A stretch of DNA of 64,000 nucleotides from Ketogulonicigenium vulgare WSH-001 (GTDB lineage Bacteria; Pseudomonadota; Alphaproteobacteria; Rhodobacterales; Rhodobacteraceae): the NCBI RefSeq assembly GCF_000223375.1, contig NC_017384.1, forward strand, positions 1,483,501-1,547,500. Direction: 5' to 3'. Positions 27,142-36,083 of the stretch are shown in pieces (position 1 is the stretch's first letter; the number at the start of each line of letters is the position of its first letter). The notes under the pieces were generated by a model. The model worked only from the letters and a program-made list of their open reading frames with translations. It was not told where the DNA came from and did no database searches. The position numbers and the translations under genes were made by a program.

Positions 27142-28597
27142 CCCGAGAGGGATACAATTCCCGTGCTTGCCGATACACTGCCGCGTAATCCGCCGCCGCC
27201 TCGTCCCAGGAAAAGTCCATCCGCATCGCGTTTATCTGCATCTGCCGCCAGACGGCGGGCTGGGCATGGAGCGCGCACATATGATGCAGTGCTCGGCTGA
27301 GATGGCGTGGCTCGGCTCCCGGCAAAAGGATGCCAGTTGCAGCCTTTGCCTTTAGCGCAGCGGGCGTGGCGTCAATAATTGTATCAGCCAAACCGCCGAC
27401 CGCCGTGGCGATCGGGATCGTGCCCTGCTCCATCGCATACATCTGTGTCAGCCCACATGGCTCGAACCGGCTGGGGATCAAAATGCAATCCCCGCCTGTG
27501 AACAGGCGCGCGGCCAGTTCCGACGAATAGGCCAGACATAACCCCACCCGATTGGGATGTTTGCGCCTGATTGACCTGAAACCATCCTCTATTGCTGGGT
27601 CGCCCGTGCCGACAAGGATCAGCGAGCTGTCGCATTCATCCAGCGCGCTCCAGACGTCCACAACGATATCCAACCCCTTCTGCGCAGTCAGTCGGCTGAC
27701 GATCACCGCAAGCGGTCCATCACTGCGCAAATTGAACTCGGCGCATAGCTCGGCCCGCATCCGCCTTTTGTGTGCCAGATGCGCATTCACGGAACGCCGT
27801 CGCGGCGCGGCAACGTCGATCCCATTCAAAATGCCGCGAAAGCGGGTGCCACGTGCGCGCAGATAGCCATCCATTGCCATTCCGGTCTCAGGCTGAAGCA
27901 GTTCGCGCGCGTAATTGGGGCTAACGGTTGTCACAACGTCGGCTGTCTGGATGCCTGCTTTCAAAAACGAGGTGTGACCGTAGTGATCGGCCTCCTTCGT
28001 CAACCACGATTGCGGCAGCCCTATCCGATGCGCGTCGTCATAGGTCAAAATGCCTTGAAAAGACGCATTGTGCAGCGTGAGGGCGGTGCCAACTGGAATA
28101 TTGCGCAGCTTTATCAGATGGGTCGCCAGCGCCGCGTGCCAATCATGCGCATGAACAACATCTGGCCGCCAGCCATCTTGCAGACCTGCGGCGGCAAGAC
28201 ATGCGCCCATCTCCGACAGCGCGGCAAATCTTCGCGCGACCTCGGCCCAGTCGCCCGTCATCGCCTCGTATGGGGCAGCAAGCTCGCCAAACAGCTGCGG
28301 GGCGTCGAGCAGCAGCAATGTATTGCCAGCGTGCTCGCCCATACGCACCACGGCCGCGCCACACAGCACCAAATCTTCGCGGTGCACGATTGGCCAGTTT
28401 CCCGCAAGCGCATCAAGCTGCGGATAAAGCGGCATCAGAGTGCGCGTGTCCCAGCCTTGCTTGCCCAGATAGCTGGGCAATGTCCCCGCCACATCTGCCA
28501 AACCACCGACTTTGATCAACGGTGCGAATTCAGCCGTGATCGAAAGCGCCCTATGATGACTTGCGCCCGGCCGGTCGCCGAAAAAAGAGTCATCCAT
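27116..28597 (-). CDS. glgA: Glycogen synthase (ADP-glucose type)
   Basis: 493 residues, GT5. It elongates alpha-1,4-glucan from ADP-glucose made by GlgC. The N-terminal ADP-glucose motif is present as FAPLIKVGGLADVAGTLP (KVGG instead of the usual KTGG). DVVHAHDWHAALA and the C-terminal LIPSRFEPCGLTQMYAMEQG with GTIPIATAVGGLADTI hold the catalytic and nucleotide-binding residues. It overlaps glgB by 26 bases. A 100-base gap to the SMP-30 gene upstream leaves room for a promoter or processing site. The long start MDDSFFGDRPGASHH could be a few residues too early. Confidence 0.95.
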   Translation of the reverse strand: MDDSFFGDRPGASHHRALSITAEFAPLIKVGGLADVAGTLPSYLGKQGWDTRTLMPLYPQLDALAGNWPIVHREDLVLCGAAVVRMGEHAGNTLLLLDAPQLFGELAAPYEAMTGDWAEVARRFAALSEMGACLAAAGLQDGWRPDVVHAHDWHAALATHLIKLRNIPVGTALTLHNASFQGILTYDDAHRIGLPQSWLTKEADHYGHTSFLKAGIQTADVVTTVSPNYARELLQPETGMAMDGYLRARGTRFRGILNGIDVAAPRRRSVNAHLAHKRRMRAELCAEFNLRSDGPLAVIVSRLTAQKGLDIVVDVWSALDECDSSLILVGTGDPAIEDGFRSIRRKHPNRVGLCLAYSSELAARLFTGGDCILIPSRFEPCGLTQMYAMEQGTIPIATAVGGLADTIIDATPAALKAKAATGILLPGAEPRHLSRALHHMCALHAQPAVWRQMQINAMRMDFSWDEAAADYAAVYRQARELYPSRGGGSDFAR

Positions 28598-28697
28598 TTC
28601 GATTATCGCGCATGATTGGTTCCAGATAAGATCCCGATGTTCCGGTCAAAAAAGAAACCGTGCGGCGCAGAACTTGTTCCGGCCGCACTCACATAAT

Positions 28698-29567
28698 TTA
28701 CAGTATAACCCGCGGATTTTGCGGGCCCATTGTCCCGGGCTTCATTAGGAATACTGCGCCTGCCTGCGGATAATGGGACAGTTGCGCGGGGGTCATGCCT
28801 TCACGGGCGGTGGTGATCAGCATGTGGTCTTGTTTTGGCCCCACCCAGGCGGGACAGGTTACATTTGGCACCGGCAGATAAAGCGATGTTTTATGCAGGC
28901 CGTCTGGCCCCAAGCAGATGATCCTGCTGCCGCCCCAGATTGCGACCCACAAATTACCATTATGATCGGTAACGGCGCCGTCGGGATGGTCCTGATCAAA
29001 TTGGATCATCAGCTGCGGATGACCGCTTGGCAGGCCCGTCAGCGGATCCAGCCCGACCTTAAGGATGCGCTTTGCGGCGGTGTCGGCAAAATAGCCAGTC
29101 GCCCCGTCCGGCGAGAAGCAAATGGAATTTGGCGTGGTCATATCCGCCCAAAGCCTGCGCAATTCGCCTTTGCCAAAGTGGTAAATGGCGCCCGCCCCGG
29201 CTGTACCACGCTTGCTGATCGTGCTGATCCACCACGCCCCGCTGGGATGAACGCGTGCATCGTTTGAGCGCAATCCTCCTGTAGACCAGTCTGCGTGCAA
29301 AACAACATGCAGGCTGCCATTTGACAGATCGCGATCAAAAATGCCGCGCTCTGTCAGCAAAAGCTGCCTGCCATCGTTTGTGATCGCTGCGGCGCTTGCC
29401 TGTAGCGGCAGGGTGATCGCCTGCTGCCGCTGTGTCGTCCCGTCGCAAAGAAAAAGTGTCTTGCTTGCGATGTCAAACCACCAAGCCAAATCAGAGTCGC
29501 CGTCATAACCCGGCCCCTCCCCCAGTATCAGGCGATCTGCACTTATGGGCGTTGGAATGTCATGCAC
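28698..29567 (-). CDS. SMP-30/gluconolactonase-family protein inside the glycogen operon
   Basis: 289 residues, a six-bladed beta-propeller of the SMP-30/luciferin-regenerating family, whose members are divalent-metal sugar lactonases. Visible: LGEGPGYDGDSDLAWWFDI (metal Glu), LRSNDARVHPSGAWWISTI, NSICFSPDGATGYFADTA and DQDHPDGAVTDHNGNLWVAI. The GTG start at 29567 directly abuts the glgX stop, so it belongs to the operon. A sugar lactonase is not part of standard glycogen metabolism, so it may link the released glucose to aldonate metabolism; that is inference. Confidence 0.85.
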   Translation of the reverse strand: MHDIPTPISADRLILGEGPGYDGDSDLAWWFDIASKTLFLCDGTTQRQQAITLPLQASAAAITNDGRQLLLTERGIFDRDLSNGSLHVVLHADWSTGGLRSNDARVHPSGAWWISTISKRGTAGAGAIYHFGKGELRRLWADMTTPNSICFSPDGATGYFADTAAKRILKVGLDPLTGLPSGHPQLMIQFDQDHPDGAVTDHNGNLWVAIWGGSRIICLGPDGLHKTSLYLPVPNVTCPAWVGPKQDHMLITTAREGMTPAQLSHYPQAGAVFLMKPGTMGPQNPRVIL

Positions 29568-31625
29568 TTATTGCGCTCCTGCGTCAGATTCGCGAAAAAC
29601 CACGACAGATTGAGGCGGGATGATCCACGTGCCTTCTGCCGGGATCTGACAGCAGACATTCTCAGCAGATGTGTCGATCACGCATGTCCAGCTGCCCGCT
29701 GGCAAGAGGAAACCTGTCTCGCCGCCAGCGTTGACGACAGTCAAGATACGGTCGCTCTCGCGCGCACACAGCAGCCCACAAACTTTCAGTCCCCTGTCCT
29801 GCCAGTCCTCCTCGCGCATGTCTTCACCGCAAGGATGCAGCCATGTCACCACTTGCGTGCCACTGTCGCCACGCAGAAACTGAGATGTCGCAATCTTATG
29901 AGTCCGCCGAAACGCCAGCAGATGCCGCACCGCCGCGTGCAGCGCCTCATTTTTGCCTCCCCAATCCAGCCAAGTGGTAGGATTGTCCTGACAATAGGCG
30001 TTGTTGTTACCCTCTTGCGTATGGCCAAACTCGTCGCCGGCCAGCAGCATGGGCACACCTTGCGACAAAATCAGCGTGGCCATCATCGCCTTGGCCCGCG
30101 CCAATCGCATTTGGTTGATATGCGGATCCTCGGTCGGGCCCTCGTGGCCGAAATTGTCGGAATGATTTGTCGAATGACCGTCACTACCATCCTCGCCATT
30201 GGCCAGGTTATGGGGGCCGTCATAGGACAATACATCCCAAAGCGTGAACCCGTCATGCGCCGTCACGAAGTTCACAGCGCTTGTCGCAGGTCTATGTGTG
30301 TGATCAAACTGCACGGGCGATCCCAGCAAGCGCTGCGAGAGGCGAGGAAGCATTCCCTCATCGCCTTTCCAAAAACGGCGCGTGTCATCACGAAACTTGT
30401 CGTTCCATTCGCGAAACGGCCACGGAAATCCGCCCAGTTGATAGCCGCCCTCGCCGATGTCCCATGGCTCTGCAATCAGCTTTACCTTTGACAAAATTGG
30501 GTCTTGCTGGATTGCTGCAAAGAAAGCGCCGCGCTGGTCGAAACCTTGCGGACCGCGCCCCAGCGTCGATGCCAGATCAAATCGAAAGCCATCGACATGC
30601 ATCACCTCGACCCAGTAACGCAGTGAATCCAGCACCATTCGCAATACCATCGGGTGAGCGAGGTTAAGGGCATTGCCTGTGCCCGTCGTGTCATAGCAAT
30701 GGCGGCGATCCTCTGCCAACATATAATAGCTGGCATTGTCGATGCCGCGAAACGACAGGGTCGGGCCCATTTCACTGCCCTCAGCGGTATGGTTGTAAAC
30801 CACATCAAGGATCACCTCGATACCGGCGCGATGCATCTTTTTAATTGCCGTTTTCACCTCGATCACTTCGCCGGACTTCAGATATCCCTGATGGGGCGCG
30901 AAGAAGGCGATCGTATTGTAACCCCAATAATTGGACAGGCCCTTCTCGATCAAATGTCGGTCCTGCACAAAACCATGCACCGGCAGTAGCTCGACGGTCG
31001 TGACACCAAGGTCGGTCAGATGCGCGATAATCGCATCGCTCGACAACCCAACGAATGTGCCACGATCTTCGGCATCCACTGCCGGATGCTGCATTGTCAA
31101 ACCGCGGACATGGGCCTCATACATGACAACCTCGTCCCAAGGATGACGGAGACTACTCTCCGCCTCCCAATCGAACACGGGATCGACCACCACGGCTTTG
31201 GGCATGAAATGCGCGTTGTCGCGATCATCGCGCACCAGATCATCCTGGGCGACATCATGGCCGAACAGCGCGTCATCCCATACGAAATCCCCTCTTAACT
31301 CGCGGGCATAGGGGTCCAGGACAAGCTTTGCCGGATTGAATCGATGCCCTTCCTCCGGGGCCCAAGGTCCGTGAACCCGATAACCATAGCATTGGCCCGG
31401 CCGTATCATTGGCAGATAGCCGTGCCAGATGCCGCCCTCTATTTGCGGCAGGTCGCCGCGCCAGATTTCGTTGACACCCGCCGCATCGAATAGGACCAGT
31501 TCGACCCGTGTCGCGTTCTCGGAAAAAAGTGCGAAATTTGTGCCATCACAGTCACATTCGGCACCAAGGCGATCGGACCAGCTGCGTTGCAGGTCAAACA
31601 CAAGTTCGGATTTTTCGTCGATCAT
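29568..31625 (-). CDS. glgX: Glycogen debranching enzyme (isoamylase type)
   Basis: 685 residues from the ATG at 31625, which sits 8 bases after the glgC stop; the frame is open to 31703 but that would run into glgC. GlgX/TreX hydrolyses alpha-1,6 branches of limit dextrins. CBM48 with NFALFSENATRVELVLFD and GYRVHGPWAPEEGHRFNP precedes the GH13 barrel. Catalytic residues lie in VDGFRFDLASTLGR, KLIAEPWDIG and FVTAHDGFTLWDVLSY. A typical GlgX C-terminus follows. In this cluster it could feed both glycogen breakdown and TreZ-dependent trehalose formation. Confidence 0.95.
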   Translation of the reverse strand: MIDEKSELVFDLQRSWSDRLGAECDCDGTNFALFSENATRVELVLFDAAGVNEIWRGDLPQIEGGIWHGYLPMIRPGQCYGYRVHGPWAPEEGHRFNPAKLVLDPYARELRGDFVWDDALFGHDVAQDDLVRDDRDNAHFMPKAVVVDPVFDWEAESSLRHPWDEVVMYEAHVRGLTMQHPAVDAEDRGTFVGLSSDAIIAHLTDLGVTTVELLPVHGFVQDRHLIEKGLSNYWGYNTIAFFAPHQGYLKSGEVIEVKTAIKKMHRAGIEVILDVVYNHTAEGSEMGPTLSFRGIDNASYYMLAEDRRHCYDTTGTGNALNLAHPMVLRMVLDSLRYWVEVMHVDGFRFDLASTLGRGPQGFDQRGAFFAAIQQDPILSKVKLIAEPWDIGEGGYQLGGFPWPFREWNDKFRDDTRRFWKGDEGMLPRLSQRLLGSPVQFDHTHRPATSAVNFVTAHDGFTLWDVLSYDGPHNLANGEDGSDGHSTNHSDNFGHEGPTEDPHINQMRLARAKAMMATLILSQGVPMLLAGDEFGHTQEGNNNAYCQDNPTTWLDWGGKNEALHAAVRHLLAFRRTHKIATSQFLRGDSGTQVVTWLHPCGEDMREEDWQDRGLKVCGLLCARESDRILTVVNAGGETGFLLPAGSWTCVIDTSAENVCCQIPAEGTWIIPPQSVVVFRESDAGAQ

Positions 31626-31632
31626 TTCGAAT

Positions 31633-32751
31633 CTAAACCCCGACCACATTTGCACCATATTCCAACGGCTTTCCGCTGGAATGAGCCGCTTGCCAATTGG
31701 CAATCATACCGGCTGTGATCAACGCGGTTCCATTGGCGGTCGTCCTGAACCAATGGAGATCCTCGTCGCGGTCAAATCCAACCCGCAGCTGCGAGGGCAC
31801 CCGAACGCCCGCTGCCACAATGGCGCGTGACAACATGGCGCCCTCTTCCACGGTGGCTCCCGGCAGCAAAACACTTCCGGTCATCGCCGCTCTACGCACT
31901 GCGGGCGAGAAACATTCCATATGTCCAGCAGAAAACGGGCGCGATGTTCCTGCGATGAAATCAAGTTGCGCCTGCAAATAACTGTCCAATGTGCCGACAT
32001 CACGCCAATAGAATGTGCCCCCGTGGTAGGCGGCTGGGCGATAGGCATGGGCGACACCCTCGTCTACGGCGATGGGTAAAATTTCATGCCCGAAGTCATG
32101 ACGATCATCACAGCACAGTGCCTGTGCCAGCCAAGCCCGATCAAAGACATAGATGCCCATGCTTACGAGGGCGCGCGTCGGATCAGCACACAGCGCAGGC
32201 GGGTCATTGGGCTTTTCCAGAAAATGCCTAATACGCCCATCAGCGTTGACATCCAAAACGCCAAATGAAGACGCCTTATCGATATCAACCAGATCAGCTG
32301 CTACTGTGACCTTCGCGCCCGAAGCCCGATGCGCCTCGATCATTTGACGATAGTCCATACGATAGACATGATCGGCAGACAGCACCAAAACCGTGTCCGC
32401 CCCGCTGTTTAAAACGGCCTCGAAATTTGCCCTAACAGCATCCGCCGTTCCGGCATATCCACCTGGGGCAAACTGAAATCCATTTCGAAAGACAAGGCCT
32501 TGGTCGAAACGGCCCGCCCAGGCCCGTTGCAGGTAGTCGCTCAGGTTATTCGCCCGATATTGCCCAGCGACCAACACCTGACGCACCCCCGAGCGCACTG
32601 CATTTTCCAGCGTAAAGTCTATCAAATGGCCGCCCGCAAACGGAAGCGCGGGCTTGCACACATTCTCTGTCAGCTCGTGAAGGCGAGCGCCCTTCCCTCC
32701 TGCCAGCAATATGCAGAAGGTTTTCGTAGGCTCTTCAAAGTGAATGAACAT
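31633..32751 (-). CDS. glgC: Glucose-1-phosphate adenylyltransferase (ADP-glucose pyrophosphorylase)
   Basis: 372 residues from the ATG at 32751, chosen because AGAGG lies 8 bases upstream and the family motif begins soon after (FCILLAGGKGARLHELTENV); the frame is open to 32829. GlgC makes ADP-glucose from ATP and glucose-1-phosphate, the committed step of glycogen synthesis. The sugar-phosphate and catalytic motifs are visible (LVLSADHVYRMDYRQMI, RHFLEKPNDPP, FYWRDVGTLDSYLQAQLDF), then a left-handed beta-helix tail. It is first in the operon. The C-terminal helix region looks slightly short compared with about 420 residues in enteric GlgC. Confidence 0.9.
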   Translation of the reverse strand: MFIHFEEPTKTFCILLAGGKGARLHELTENVCKPALPFAGGHLIDFTLENAVRSGVRQVLVAGQYRANNLSDYLQRAWAGRFDQGLVFRNGFQFAPGGYAGTADAVRANFEAVLNSGADTVLVLSADHVYRMDYRQMIEAHRASGAKVTVAADLVDIDKASSFGVLDVNADGRIRHFLEKPNDPPALCADPTRALVSMGIYVFDRAWLAQALCCDDRHDFGHEILPIAVDEGVAHAYRPAAYHGGTFYWRDVGTLDSYLQAQLDFIAGTSRPFSAGHMECFSPAVRRAAMTGSVLLPGATVEEGAMLSRAIVAAGVRVPSQLRVGFDRDEDLHWFRTTANGTALITAGMIANWQAAHSSGKPLEYGANVVGV

Positions 32752-32984
32752 TTCAGGACCTCTGATGGACTCAAAGGGTGCAATCATTGGCTCTCGCGAA
32801 TGTTCCGTGAACACCAACGCATCGAGCATTTTTTATGCTGCACATGCACAACCCACTGGTTATGTCTACTGCATTGGCAGCGGTATTCTTCAGGGCGGGG
32901 AAATTGGGTAGAGAGGCGTCTTGGTCTCTCCTACTGCGATAGTCGCGGCATGAATCACAAAGCCCGCTGCAGGGTAGATATTCC

Positions 32985-34772
32985 TTAATTTAGCGCGACG
33001 GCGGCCTGAAGCGCAGCAAGATGGCTAAGCCCCTGCGGCAGGTTGCCGAGCCAGCTGTGATCGGATGGGTCGATCATCTCGGGCAGGATGCCCTCGCCGC
33101 AGATCGTCTTCAGCCGAGCAAGGGCATGGCGGGCGGCCTCGGTCTGCCCCAAAAGCGCCCGCGCCTCCACCATCCAGAACGAGCAGGCGAGAAAGCAGCC
33201 CTCTTCCTGCTCCATGCCGCCATACCTATAATGCAGCCCGCCCGTGCCAAGGTCGCGGTCGATGGCGTCGAGAGTGAGGGCAAGACGGTCCCGCCTCTCG
33301 AAGCCGAACCGGACTGCCAACGCGATCGAGGCGTCGAGCCTCTCCGATCCGGGATACATGATATAAGTGCGCTTCGCTTCGTCCCAGCAGTTCGCGTCGA
33401 TCCATTTGGCGACACGTGCGCGCTCACGGTCCCAGCGGTCGCGGCAGGTGGTGGGCAGATGTCTCGTATCGGCCAGTTCCACTGCGCGGGACAGAGCCTG
33501 CCAGCAGCTGATCTTGGACATGGTGTAGTGCTGCTCCTCGGGCAGTTCCCAAATGCCGGCATCCTTCTCCCGCCATCGGTCGGCGCATTCATCGGCAAGA
33601 TGCGACAGCGTCTCGGCGCTGCGCGCATCAATGATGTTACCTGCGCGCGTGAAGGCGGCGACAGTTTCGAAGATGTCGCCATAAATGCCGTGCTGATGCT
33701 GGTCCGCCGCGCGGTTGCCGTGCACGACAGGTCGGCTGCCACGATAGCCAGGCAGGTCGAATTCGCGCATTTGCCCGTCTGTTCCGCCGTCCAGCAGGAA
33801 GCAGACCTGTGCGCCGTGCAGGCACAGCTGCCGCAACAGCCAGGTCAACGCCGCCTTCGCCTCGGCCTCAGCCCCAATCTGTAGGAACGAGGCAATGGCG
33901 TATCCGGCATCGCGAACCCATGCCAAACGGTAGTCGTAATTCTTTTCGCCGCCGATCCGTTCGGGCAATGACGAGGTGGCTGCTGCTGCGATGGCCCCGC
34001 TGGGCGAATATAGCAGCAGCTTCAAAGCCAGCGCATGCCGTATCACGAAACGGTCCTCATCGAACAGCGCGGACCAGTCGCGCCATTCGCGGTCCGATAC
34101 GTCGATCCGCGCATTGATAGCCCTCAGGTCGGGTATAACCAGAGGTTCGTCGGCGCCCGCTACGATGGCCAGAATTTCCTGCCCGCCCTCAGGGATTGTA
34201 AGTGTCCCACAGATGCAGTTGTCGTCGTGGGAGGCGATAGCCAGCGCATCGCCATATAGGAACGCACCGAGGACCCCGCCAACATGGAACAGCACATGCG
34301 GACCGGCGCACGACATATAGGGGCTGCGGCATCCCGCGCGATGGCCGAAGCGCAGTGTGACGGCAAATTCCATCGTTCCGCGCAGCACGTCGATGCGCCG
34401 CGCAAGCTCCGCCCATGGTAGCCGCCCCGCCGGCCCGCTGTTTAGCGATTCCGTCAGCATGGCTTCGGCATCGTCGGTGATGAACCGCGTTTCTAGCACA
34501 TTACTGCCGGGCCGATAGTTGCGTATAGCGCGAAAAGGTCGCGTCGGCGTGATGCTGAAATGGCCGGCCTGAGATCCGTCCGGTAGAGCGTCTGACCCGA
34601 TCAGTAGTCGGTCGAACAACGGCGGACTGTCCATGTTCGGCACGCACCACCAGTCGATCCCTCCGTCCTCGGCCGTCAGTGCGACCGAACGCCCTTCGCC
34701 GATCGCGCCGTATCCGTCCAGTGGCAGGAATCCGGCCTCGTCGCGGCGGTTAGATCGGAGGGTGGTACTCAT
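32985..34772 (-). CDS. Glycoside hydrolase family 15 protein (glucoamylase/trehalase-like)
   Basis: 595 residues. The N-terminal beta-sandwich has GYGAIGEGRSVALTAEDGGI and IDWWCVPNMDSPPLFDRLL. The (alpha/alpha)6 barrel has the GH15 motifs NYDYRLAWVRDAGYAIASFL and the general acid region IWELPEEQHYTMSKISCWQA. The general base lies in HYRYGGMEQEEGCFLACSFW. Bacterial relatives cleave trehalose, maltose or isomaltose ends; the specificity is not readable. It is directly preceded on its own strand by an exact EcfG-type promoter (34809-34833), so it is probably a stress-induced unit separate from the glg operon. Confidence 0.85.
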   Translation of the reverse strand: MSTTLRSNRRDEAGFLPLDGYGAIGEGRSVALTAEDGGIDWWCVPNMDSPPLFDRLLIGSDALPDGSQAGHFSITPTRPFRAIRNYRPGSNVLETRFITDDAEAMLTESLNSGPAGRLPWAELARRIDVLRGTMEFAVTLRFGHRAGCRSPYMSCAGPHVLFHVGGVLGAFLYGDALAIASHDDNCICGTLTIPEGGQEILAIVAGADEPLVIPDLRAINARIDVSDREWRDWSALFDEDRFVIRHALALKLLLYSPSGAIAAAATSSLPERIGGEKNYDYRLAWVRDAGYAIASFLQIGAEAEAKAALTWLLRQLCLHGAQVCFLLDGGTDGQMREFDLPGYRGSRPVVHGNRAADQHQHGIYGDIFETVAAFTRAGNIIDARSAETLSHLADECADRWREKDAGIWELPEEQHYTMSKISCWQALSRAVELADTRHLPTTCRDRWDRERARVAKWIDANCWDEAKRTYIMYPGSERLDASIALAVRFGFERRDRLALTLDAIDRDLGTGGLHYRYGGMEQEEGCFLACSFWMVEARALLGQTEAARHALARLKTICGEGILPEMIDPSDHSWLGNLPQGLSHLAALQAAVALN

Positions 34773-34808
34773 GGGGATGATCCTCGGAATGTCTTTACGC
34801 AGAGGACG

Positions 34809-34833
34809 AACGCTCTGCTATCCCCGCCGTTCC
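34809..34833 (-). promoter_or_regulatory. EcfG-type general-stress promoter of the GH15 gene
   Basis: Read on the minus strand: GGAAC (34833-34829), a 16-base spacer and CGTT (34812-34809). This is an exact match to the alphaproteobacterial EcfG consensus. It lies 37 bases upstream of the GH15 start codon at 34772. Confidence 0.75.
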
Positions 34834-34920
34834 AAGAAATATTAGCGCCGCCATGCGGTTGAATGGGAACATCGACGCCCCAAGGCGATTGACTTGGTGA
34901 TAGCAAAGGAGACGTTGACC

Positions 34921-35814
34921 GTGACAGACCGCCTTACCCCTCAGGACCCGCGCAACCAATATCCTAAACCGCCGTTTCCGCAGCAGCCACAACCTGCCCC
35001 CGGGGAAGTCGCGAGAATTCAGCCTGTCCCCGACCATGGCGAGCACAGCTACACTGGCTCGGGCAAGCTGACGGGTCGGCGCGCATTGATAACGGGAGGG
35101 GATTCCGGCATTGGTCGCGCCGCCGCCATCGCCTATGCACGCGAGGGGGCGGATGTCGCGATCTCCTACCTCGAAGCCGAGCAACGCGACGCTGACGAAG
35201 TGGCTGAATTGATCCGCGCCGAGGGCCGCACGGCCGTGCTGCTGCCTGGTGACCTCACCTCCGAAAGCTGGTGCCGCGAGATGGTGGAGCGGACGGTGGT
35301 AGGCCTCGGCGGACTAGACATCCTAGTAATCAACGCCGCCCGTCAGCAATTCCGCGAAAATGTCGAGGAAATCTCGTCCGAGGATTTCGACCGCACGATG
35401 AAAACCAACCTTTATGCCATGCACTGGATCGCGCAGGCGGCGACACCGCACCTACAGCCCGGCGCGTCGGTCATTACCACCTCCTCGGTGCAGGCCTACG
35501 ATCCCTCGGACATCCTGCTTGATTATGCCACGACCAAAGCTGGGATCGTGGCCTATACCAAAGCGCTATCAAAACAGCTAATGAAAAAGGGCGTGCGCGC
35601 GAATGTCGTCGCCCCCGGTCCGTTCTGGACAGTGCTGCAACCCTCGGGCGGGCAACCGCAGGAGAAGGTAGAGCAGTTCGGATCCCAGACCCCCTTCGAG
35701 CGCCCCGGTCAGCCTGTGGAGATCGCTCCGGTCTATGTCCTGCTGGCGAGCCAAGAGGGCAGCTACATCACCGGGGAGGTTTACGGCGTCACCGGCGGCG
35801 CGGGCATCGCTTAA
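34921..35814 (+). CDS. SDR-family oxidoreductase (YhdF/YghA-type)
   Basis: 297 residues from a GTG at 34921, preceded at 11 bases by AAAGGAG; an earlier in-frame GTG at 34894 lacks a binding site. The proline-rich leader QYPKPPFPQQPQPAPG is typical of this SDR subgroup. The nucleotide loop ITGGDSGIGRA (about 57-67) and NAA core precede the catalytic residues Ser188/189, Tyr202 and Lys206 (TTSSVQAYDPSD, DYATTKAG). It is an NAD(P)-dependent alcohol, sugar or aldehyde dehydrogenase of unknown substrate. It diverges from the GH15 gene, and relatives are often in general-stress regulons. Confidence 0.85.
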   Translation: MTDRLTPQDPRNQYPKPPFPQQPQPAPGEVARIQPVPDHGEHSYTGSGKLTGRRALITGGDSGIGRAAAIAYAREGADVAISYLEAEQRDADEVAELIRAEGRTAVLLPGDLTSESWCREMVERTVVGLGGLDILVINAARQQFRENVEEISSEDFDRTMKTNLYAMHWIAQAATPHLQPGASVITTSSVQAYDPSDILLDYATTKAGIVAYTKALSKQLMKKGVRANVVAPGPFWTVLQPSGGQPQEKVEQFGSQTPFERPGQPVEIAPVYVLLASQEGSYITGEVYGVTGGAGIA

Positions 35815-36025
35815 AACCGAAAAGTTCTGCGTCATTCGCGCCCAAAGGCGTAAATTTGATTATATCTCGCCTGGCATCCGACCAATTAGCTGCGCACAAA
35901 GTCCCGATAACCAGCGTTCGTCCGAATTGCTCATCTTATCGTGGCGTAGGCAGCGCAAGTCGGATGTCGGTGCAGTTCAAGTTTTAATCGGGCCCCGATC
36001 TGCTGCCTGCGTACTTTCCCTTTCC

Positions 36026-36050
36026 GGAACAAAAGAACTTTCACCTCGTT
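36026..36050 (+). promoter_or_regulatory. EcfG-type general-stress promoter of the second SDR gene
   Basis: GGAAC at 36026-36030, a 16-base spacer and CGTT at 36047-36050 exactly match the EcfG consensus. The site lies 34 bases before the ATG at 36084, with GAGGAAAT as ribosome binding site. Confidence 0.75.
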
Positions 36051-36083
36051 ACCGCTCTACATCATTCAAACGAGGAAATAGTC

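Noticed and set aside
32782..32806. GGAAC-N16-GATT before glgC as an EcfG promoter
   Set aside because: The -10 deviates at two positions from CGTT. A similar GGAAC-N16-GATT before the SDR at 34921 makes it intriguing, but both are too weak to call.
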